From assembly GCA_031271065.1 (NCBI GenBank), contig JAISWP010000236.1, forward strand, positions 1-10,702: a DNA stretch of 10,702 bases, given 5' to 3'. Under the pieces are notes generated by a model, which had not been told where the DNA came from, ran no database searches, and saw nothing but the letters and a program-made list of their open reading frames with translations. Below are positions 6,719-10,702 of the stretch, in pieces (the stretch's first letter is position 1; every line of letters begins with the position of its first letter). The DNA is from Synergistaceae bacterium. GTDB lineage: Bacteria; Synergistota; Synergistia; Synergistales; Synergistaceae. A program made the translations under genes and the position numbers.

Positions 6719-7837
6719 TTATTTTACCACGATGTGTTCGCCCCGAAGGATCACGTCCGTGACATTCAGAGCCTCGTCCAGTATTACGATATCCGCTGTG
6801 CGCCCCGGCTCGAGAGAACCGCGCTCCGCGGATATTCCGAGCGCCGCGGCGGGATTGTACGACGCGCACTTCACCGCGGCGTGAAGGGGTATGCCCATAT
6901 CCTTCACGGCGGTCACCATGCACCCCATCAGATCCGTCACAGAACCCGCTATCGCTCCGTCCCTGACGAGAACGGCTCTATTATCGGAGACTCTGACCGG
7001 CATGCCTCCGAGTTCGTATTCCCCGTCCGCGAGGCCGGCTGCCATCATGCTGTCGCTCACCATAACCACCCTGTCCTCGCCGAACATCCTAAACGTAGCG
7101 CGGACGACCGAGGGATGAACGTGCACCCCGTCGCATATAAGCTCCACTCTGACACCGGGCGCGTCGAACGCGGCTCCGACGACGCCGGGCTCCCTGTGGT
7201 GCAGCGGAGGCATGGCGTTGTAAAGGTGGGTGACGTGAGAGGCCCCCCGGGCAAAAGCCTCGCTGGCGATCTCATAGCCGGCGGCAGTATGGGCTATGGA
7301 GACGACCGCCTCACGGCTCGCCTCTTCGATGACCTCCATCGCGCCCTCCAGTTCCGGCGCTATATCCAGCAGTTTTATCATTCCTCCTGACGCGCGCTGG
7401 AGGGCCCTGAAAAGAGATATGTCCGGGCGCCTCACGTAGTCCGGGTTCTGCGCCCCCAATCTGCGCGGGGAGATAAAAGGCCCCTCCATATTGATCCCGA
7501 CGATGGCGGCCCCTCTCGGAGACGAAGCCCGTGCAATCTCGCCGCAGGCTTTGCCCAGCGTTTCCTCCGGCAGCGTGAGCGTAGCGGGACAGAGCGCGGT
7601 CACCCCCCGGGACGCCTCATACTCGGCGGCGGCCCGCATATCTTCGGCGGAGCAGGCCGTGTAATCAAGCCCCATGCATCCGTGGGTGTGAATATCTATC
7701 AAGCCTGGAATGGCGTAAGACTCAGGCCGCTGAAGGACAACCCCGCCGCCCCGGGACGATATATAAATTCCCTCCGTGCAGACGTCGCGCCGCACGAACG
7801 CTTTTTCCCCCCATACCTTTGCGCCTCTGATTATCAT
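6719..7837 (-). CDS. nagA: N-acetylglucosamine-6-phosphate deacetylase
   Basis: NagA removes acetate from GlcNAc-6-phosphate, giving glucosamine-6-phosphate for NagB, in the cytoplasm. The 372-residue protein matches the family length. Amidohydrolase motifs are PGLIDIHTHG (H50, H52), NMEGPFIS with metal ligand E118, GAQNPDYV, SIAHTAAGY (H183), HLYNAMPPLHHREPG (H204), DGVHVHP and VSDSMMAAG with catalytic D262. A C-terminal beta-sandwich stretch follows (GSLEPGRTADIVILDE). The ATG at 7837 has GGGGAG 9 nt upstream. It lies 22 nt after nagB, and the two form a short amino-sugar catabolic operon. No transporter, phosphotransferase gene or nag regulator is visible in the window. Confidence 0.96.
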   Translation of the reverse strand: MIIRGAKVWGEKAFVRRDVCTEGIYISSRGGGVVLQRPESYAIPGLIDIHTHGCMGLDYTACSAEDMRAAAEYEASRGVTALCPATLTLPEETLGKACGEIARASSPRGAAIVGINMEGPFISPRRLGAQNPDYVRRPDISLFRALQRASGGMIKLLDIAPELEGAMEVIEEASREAVVSIAHTAAGYEIASEAFARGASHVTHLYNAMPPLHHREPGVVGAAFDAPGVRVELICDGVHVHPSVVRATFRMFGEDRVVMVSDSMMAAGLADGEYELGGMPVRVSDNRAVLVRDGAIAGSVTDLMGCMVTAVKDMGIPLHAAVKCASYNPAAALGISAERGSLEPGRTADIVILDEALNVTDVILRGEHIVVK

Positions 7838-7859
7838 CTGCGGTTCTCCCCGTCCACGC

Positions 7860-8585
7860 TCAAATCATGGAGAGGGCTCCTTCGTCCCCCACCAGCGTGA
7901 CATTGTTGTGAAGCTGCAGCACGGAAGCCGGCACCATCGGCGTCACAGGCCCGAAAAACGCCTCCCTGACTATCCCGGCTTTGCGGGCCCCGCTCGCTAT
8001 GACCAATATCCTCCGGGCCTGCATTATCGATCTTATGCCCATAGTATAGGCCTTGCGGGGGACATCATCCTCCCTTTCGAAAAAACGCTTGTTGGCCTCT
8101 ATGGTGCTTTCCGTCAGGGATACGCAGTGGGTGTCCTTGTCGAAAGCCCCTCCCGGCTCGTTGAAGCCGATGTGTCCGTTCCGCCCAAGCCCCAGAAGCT
8201 GCATGTCTATTCCCCCGGAGGAAGCTATGACCCGATCGTAGCGTATACACTCATCCTCCTCCTCGGTCTGGGTCCCGTCCGGTATGTTGATCCTGTCCGG
8301 ATCGATATTCACATGGCTCCAGAAATTCTCTTTCATGAAATAGCGGTAACTGTGAGGGTCGTCCTTCGAAATACCCGCGTACTCGTCGAGGTTGATCGTG
8401 GTCACCTCGGAAAAGTCGATATCTCCCTTTTTGTACCACTCTATCAGCTGACGGTAAACCCCCAGCGGGCTTGAACCAGTCGCCAGCCCCAGCACACAGT
8501 GAGGTTTCAGAATGACCTGAGCGGACAGTATATTCGCGGCTTTCCTGCTCATGTCGCTGTAATTGAGAGCCCTGTATATCCTCAT
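7860..8585 (-). CDS. nagB: Glucosamine-6-phosphate deaminase
   Basis: NagB converts glucosamine-6-phosphate to fructose-6-phosphate and ammonia, feeding amino sugars into glycolysis. At 241 residues it is the short form, like B. subtilis NagB, without the longer C-terminal region of the allosteric E. coli hexamer (266). Motifs are GLATGSSP (33-40, phosphate binding), NLDEY with catalytic D67, and LGLGRNGHIGFNEPG (131-145) with H138 and E143 matching the E. coli ring-opening His143/Glu148 pair. The ATG at 8585 has GGGAG 8 nt upstream. It begins one nucleotide after the stop of a candidate 37-codon upstream ORF, so expression may be coupled to it. Confidence 0.96.
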   Translation of the reverse strand: MRIYRALNYSDMSRKAANILSAQVILKPHCVLGLATGSSPLGVYRQLIEWYKKGDIDFSEVTTINLDEYAGISKDDPHSYRYFMKENFWSHVNIDPDRINIPDGTQTEEEDECIRYDRVIASSGGIDMQLLGLGRNGHIGFNEPGGAFDKDTHCVSLTESTIEANKRFFEREDDVPRKAYTMGIRSIMQARRILVIASGARKAGIVREAFFGPVTPMVPASVLQLHNNVTLVGDEGALSMI

Positions 8586-8586
8586 T

Positions 8587-8700
8587 TCAGCCGCTCCCGA
8601 GTTTTTTCCGCGTCTTGTCCGCCGTGATTATGACCGCGAGCCTCCTGCCGCTGAAAAACGACGGAGCGTCCATGAAATTCGAACACGGCCTCTCCTCCAT
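8587..8700 (-). CDS. Candidate small ORF coupled to nagB, 37 codons, unknown function
   Basis: An ATG at 8700 opens 37 codons ending in a TGA at 8589-8587, one base before the nagB ATG. The peptide begins MEERPCSNFM and ends TRKKLGSG, with a short hydrophobic stretch LAVIITA and several basic residues. A GAGG lies 7 nt upstream; an in-frame ATG at 8712 would add four residues. Codon choice (AGG for Arg, GC-rich third positions) resembles neighbouring genes. It falls inside the predicted nagB 5' leader, about 65 nt from the predicted start. It could be a leader peptide, a small functional protein or chance. No family recognised. Confidence 0.35.
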   Translation of the reverse strand: MEERPCSNFMDAPSFFSGRRLAVIITADKTRKKLGSG

Positions 8701-8771
8701 TCGCAGCCTCATTATGCCAAACTCAGGCCGAATATCTGCAAACTACTCCGTTAGCAGAAAAATTCAACACG

Positions 8772-8800
8772 ATTATAATGCAAAGCGCCGTAAGCAAAAA
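8772..8800 (-). promoter_or_regulatory. Promoter candidate for the nagB-nagA-ybaK operon
   Basis: A consensus minus-strand TATAAT (8772-8777) lies 17 nt after a TTTTTG hexamer (8795-8800) that could act as a poor -35. The -35 overlaps the U-run of the preceding terminator. The expected start is near 8765, giving a leader of about 180 nt before nagB. Just inside the leader, imperfect inverted arms CTGCAAA (8736-8742) and TTAGCAG (8751-8757), 6 of 7 pairing, could form an operator or an RNA stem. Confidence 0.5.
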
Positions 8801-8838
8801 CCCCGTAACATGCGTCTGATTCGCAGGTCGCGGGGTTT
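8796..8838 (-). terminator. Rho-independent terminator after the butyrate-kinase-like gene
   Basis: On the minus strand, arms AAACCCCG (8831-8838) and CGGGGTTT (8798-8805) form an 8-bp stem, with a possible inner TGCG/CGCA pairing. The stem runs into a short T-run (TTTTT, 8796-8800). The hairpin lies 50 nt past the butyrate-kinase-like stop at 8889, in the correct orientation for it. Confidence 0.8.
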
Positions 8839-8888
8839 CCGGCACAAATTACGCCCGGCGGCGCGTATCCGACAGGACGAAGCCGAGG

Positions 8889-9956
8889 TCACACGTATGT
8901 TTTCACCTCTTCGAGCCCCGTCATAACGCGCATGACCCCGTCGATCAGAGCCGGCATGTCGTCTCTGCCCGGATAGGATACGACCGGCGCTATCCACTTC
9001 ACCCTTTCGGAGAGCAGCCCCGTGAAGTATTCGTTCGACGCCAGCACCCCCGTGAGGATTATGCGGTCGGCTTTGCCGTCGAGCACTCCCGCCGCTGCTC
9101 CCACGTGTTTGACCATCTGGTGCATGAACGAATCGAATACCGACTGGAACCGCCTGTCCCCGAATCTGACGCGGCGCACTATCTCGTCGAAATCGTCGGT
9201 GCCCAGGTGCGCCACGAATCCCCCGGCCCCGGTGATCCTGATGCGCAGCTCCTCCAGCGAGTACTTTCCAGAATAGCATAACTCCGCCAGCTGAAGCGGC
9301 GGGAGGTCCCCGATCTGCCTGGGGGACATCGGCCCGGAGGCGTTGATGATGTCGTTCACCTCTATGACGCGTCCTTTCGAGTGAGCCGCGATAGATATGG
9401 TCGTGTCCATGTTGCAGATTATGAAACTGCAGTCGGACGGATGCCTGCCTAGCTTCGACGCTTCCCTGGCGGCGGCCGCTTTGTGGCTCAGGGCGTGAAA
9501 GACAGACTTCCTGCGTATCTCCGGCAATCCGGTCATGTGGGCTATGCCCGACATCTCGTCGACCGTGGGAGGATCGACCACCAGCGCGTATCTGGACCCA
9601 GCGGCGTTGGACATCCGGAGGGCCATCGGGGCCCCCAGATTCATCGGACTCTCCCCGTACTTGCCGGAAAGGAGGTCGTCCACCATCTCCACGCTGATCT
9701 GATATACTCCGCCCTCCAGAGGATGGAGCATCCCCCCGACCGAGACAAAGGCCCCGATACAGGAAATTTGTTCTTTTCTGGACTCGAGCATCTCCCTCAG
9801 CTTATTGCTCCTGAACTCCTCCTGCTCCGCCAGCGACGGATACATCTCGAGATCAGACGAAGTATAACGCTGATTTTCGCTCCAGAGGAGGTCATAGTTG
9901 TCGTAAAGCGCCGCTTTCGTGTGATCGTAATATGGACTCAGGGCCATAATGATCAT
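8889..9956 (-). CDS. buk: Butyrate-kinase-family protein with a degenerate active site
   Basis: Butyrate kinases (ASKHA fold) interconvert butyryl-phosphate plus ADP with butyrate plus ATP; branched-chain acids are also used. This 355-residue protein has the family length and scaffold: HPLEGGVYQIS (78-88), VVDPPTVDEMSGIAHMTGLPEI (126-147), KSVFHALSHKAAA (150-162), CYSGKYSLEELRIRI (227-241), GGFVAHLGTDD (245-255) and IAPVVSYPGRDDMPAL (322-337). The usual active-site motifs are altered. The NPGSTSTK loop reads SPYYDHTK (7-14), GRGG reads SVGG (72-75, Arg missing), HMGGGIS reads NMDTTIS (182-188), SPERSG reads SPRQIG (211-216) and TGGIA reads TGVLA (302-306). The frame is intact. The ATG at 9956 has GGGAGG 10 nt upstream. 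It is flanked by a long spacer and a terminator, so is probably monocistronic. A regulatory or partner subunit, or a changed activity, is inferred; normal kinase activity looks doubtful. Confidence 0.85.
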   Translation of the reverse strand: MIIMALSPYYDHTKAALYDNYDLLWSENQRYTSSDLEMYPSLAEQEEFRSNKLREMLESRKEQISCIGAFVSVGGMLHPLEGGVYQISVEMVDDLLSGKYGESPMNLGAPMALRMSNAAGSRYALVVDPPTVDEMSGIAHMTGLPEIRRKSVFHALSHKAAAAREASKLGRHPSDCSFIICNMDTTISIAAHSKGRVIEVNDIINASGPMSPRQIGDLPPLQLAELCYSGKYSLEELRIRITGAGGFVAHLGTDDFDEIVRRVRFGDRRFQSVFDSFMHQMVKHVGAAAGVLDGKADRIILTGVLASNEYFTGLLSERVKWIAPVVSYPGRDDMPALIDGVMRVMTGLEEVKTYV

Positions 9957-10198
9957 CTGACATAATCCTCCCGAGCATTAGAATTTATCCCTAAAACCGA
10001 GTGACCTCCGTTTAAACGTCCCCACCAGGACGACAAGCCTCCGCTCCGCCCCTAAGCACCCCTCGAAACCGCCTTATTAGAATTTTACAGCGTCCCTTAC
10101 ACTAGGATACACGAATATACGCGTTCTGAACAGATACAAGGATAAAACGAATTGTTTTTCATAAAAAAATAATCGTAATATCTGTGATGACCGGGCAT
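9957..10198 (-). other. Spacer/leader upstream of the butyrate-kinase-like gene
   Basis: No gene is seen in this 242-nt stretch. The distal part (about 10075-10198) is AT-rich and presumably holds the promoter, but no -35/-10 pair with good spacing stands out. The proximal part (about 10000-10070) is G-rich on the transcribed strand. It includes a CGTCC-TGGTGG-GGACG hairpin (10017-10032 region) and the palindrome CGTTTAAACG (10009-10018). The 10-mer ATTAGAATTT occurs at 9977-9986 and 10076-10085, 99 nt apart. No known riboswitch consensus was recognised. Confidence 0.35.
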
Positions 10199-10232
10199 AA
10201 AAAAAGCGACTCACCTCTCGGGGGCCGCTTTT
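10199..10232 (-). terminator. Rho-independent terminator after the HU gene
   Basis: On the minus strand, AAAAGCG (10226-10232) pairs with CGCTTTT (10201-10207) around a C-rich/G-rich loop and runs straight into a stretch of seven T. It lies 24 nt past the HU stop codon and is oriented for that gene. Confidence 0.85.
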
Positions 10233-10256
10233 CATAAAAATATTTCTTTTAAGAAG

Positions 10257-10553
10257 CTATTTCTTTTTAGAACTGGTATTGACCGCGTCCTTGAGGGCCT
10301 TGCCTGCACGGAAAACGGGAACCTTCTTCGCGGGGATATTGATCTCCTGCTTGGGGTTCTGGGGGTTGCGCCCTTTGCGGGCAGAACGATGCTGCACCTC
10401 GAACGTACCAAAACCCACCGCCTGGATCTTCTCTCCCTTAGACAGTGAGACCTGGATCGCATGGAAAACCGCGTCCACAACTTCCGCCGCTTTCTTCTTG
10501 GTCAGTCCTTCTACCGCAGCGGCCACTTCATTTGATAACTCCGCCTTCGTCAC
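10257..10553 (-). CDS. hup: HU-family DNA-binding protein (DNABII)
   Basis: HU is a small dimeric nucleoid protein that bends DNA and supports replication, repair and transcription. The 98-residue product reads MTKAELSNEVAAAVEGLTKKKA at its start, as in the family. It then has the saddle motif GFGTFEVQHRSARKGRNPQNP, including the intercalating proline arm (RNPQNP). The C-terminus AGKALKDAVN is typical, with a short extra SSKKK tail. I chose the GTG at 10553 because it gives the standard MTKAEL start and places GGAGG 10 nt upstream. A GTG at 10559 (two more residues) would put GGAGG only 4 nt away but is not excluded. HU versus IHF cannot be fully separated by eye, but the GFGTF and RNPQNP sequences favour HU. 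It is monocistronic, with its own promoter and terminator. Confidence 0.95.
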   Translation of the reverse strand: MTKAELSNEVAAAVEGLTKKKAAEVVDAVFHAIQVSLSKGEKIQAVGFGTFEVQHRSARKGRNPQNPKQEINIPAKKVPVFRAGKALKDAVNTSSKKK

Positions 10554-10580
10554 TCTCACTTCACCTCCGTAGGTGTGTTA

Positions 10581-10602
10581 GACTCCCGCCTCGCGGGCAG
10601 TC
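10581..10602 (-). promoter_or_regulatory. Hairpin in the HU leader
   Basis: On the minus strand, GACTGCCCGC and GCGGGAGTC pair around a GAG loop, giving a 9-bp stem with one bulged G. It lies between the promoter and the ribosome-binding site, about 27 nt before the GTG start. There is no T-run after it, so it is not a terminator. An mRNA-stabilising or translational role is inferred. Confidence 0.6.
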
Positions 10603-10621
10603 AAATAACTGCGCCTCAGTA

Positions 10622-10650
10622 ATTATGCACATAAACCATGTTCCAGTCAA
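10622..10650 (-). promoter_or_regulatory. Sigma-70-type promoter for the HU gene
   Basis: On the minus strand, a -35 TTGACT (10645-10650) lies 17 nt before a -10 CATAAT (10622-10627). TGTG just before the -10 resembles an extended -10. The expected start near 10615 gives a leader of about 60 nt containing the stem at 10581-10602. The sequence to the right (10651-10702) is AT-rich with no gene seen. Confidence 0.75.
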
Positions 10651-10702
10651 GTTTTTTATGAGATCATACTCAATTTTCCCTCTTTTTTCTAAAAAATAAT
10701 CT

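Noticed and set aside
6711..6923. A 71-residue N-terminal extension of the YbaK-like protein
   Set aside because: It overlaps the 3' end of nagA in another frame and has no family homology.
8773..9279. A 168-codon minus-strand frame overlapping the 3' end of the butyrate-kinase-like gene
   Set aside because: Out-of-frame shadow of the conserved C-terminal domain; it reads through the terminator hairpin and has no recognisable motif.
9957..10198. A known riboswitch or T-box upstream of the butyrate-kinase-like gene
   Set aside because: None of the conserved cores I can recall (TPP, glycine, guanidine, fluoride, T-box) is present.
1..10702. Mobile element, CRISPR array or defence system
   Set aside because: There are no transposase, integrase, spaced repeat or toxin-antitoxin signatures. 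Codon use and gene content look like an ordinary core-chromosome region.

Overview
The window reads as one long minus-strand block of chromosomal genes from a moderately GC-rich bacterium. Coding regions are GC-rich by eye, and most spacers are visibly AT-richer. No convincing plus-strand gene was found. Codon use combines high GC with frequent AGG (Arg) and ATA (Ile), and several genes start with GTG or TTG. The order glmU-prs-rplY(ctc)-pth-mfd is the classic Gram-positive (Bacillus-type) housekeeping cluster. Together with short Firmicutes-type NagB and a butyrate-kinase-family protein, this suggests an anaerobic amino-acid or peptide fermenter. Phylum Synergistota is my best guess, but it is an inference and not proven by the sequence.

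Transcription runs from right to left. At the right edge an HU-type DNA-binding protein gene (10257-10553) has a good promoter, a leader hairpin and its own terminator. Next comes a 241-nt spacer leading into a butyrate-kinase-like gene (8889-9956). Its fold-level motifs are kept, but most active-site motifs are replaced. It ends at a strong terminator (8796-8838). A promoter abutting that terminator serves an amino-sugar operon: a possible 37-codon small ORF, nagB, nagA and a YbaK-family tRNA-editing deacylase (8712 to 6180). A short AT-rich spacer with a perfect 7-1-7 inverted repeat precedes a pair of membrane-protein genes: a 70-residue single-span protein and an HdeD/DUF308 protein (6033 to 5284).

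The left half is the housekeeping cluster. A near-consensus promoter (TTGGCA-17-TATAAT) drives tRNA-Gln(UUG). With no convincing terminator after it, the tRNA is followed by glmU, prs, rplY, pth and mfd, which runs off the left edge. Gaps are 3 to 11 nt, except for 61 nt before rplY, which contains a perfect tandem 14-bp duplication. GlmU makes UDP-GlcNAc for cell wall and envelope. Prs makes PRPP. bL25, Pth and the tRNA serve translation. Mfd couples repair to transcription. NagB and NagA run amino-sugar catabolism towards fructose-6-phosphate, the opposite direction to GlmU.

The most notable item is the butyrate-kinase homologue with an apparently dismantled catalytic centre in an intact reading frame. 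Secondary points are the small ORF coupled to nagB, the tandem repeat before rplY, and the tRNA-led housekeeping operon. I saw no mobile element, CRISPR array, defence system or recognisable riboswitch.
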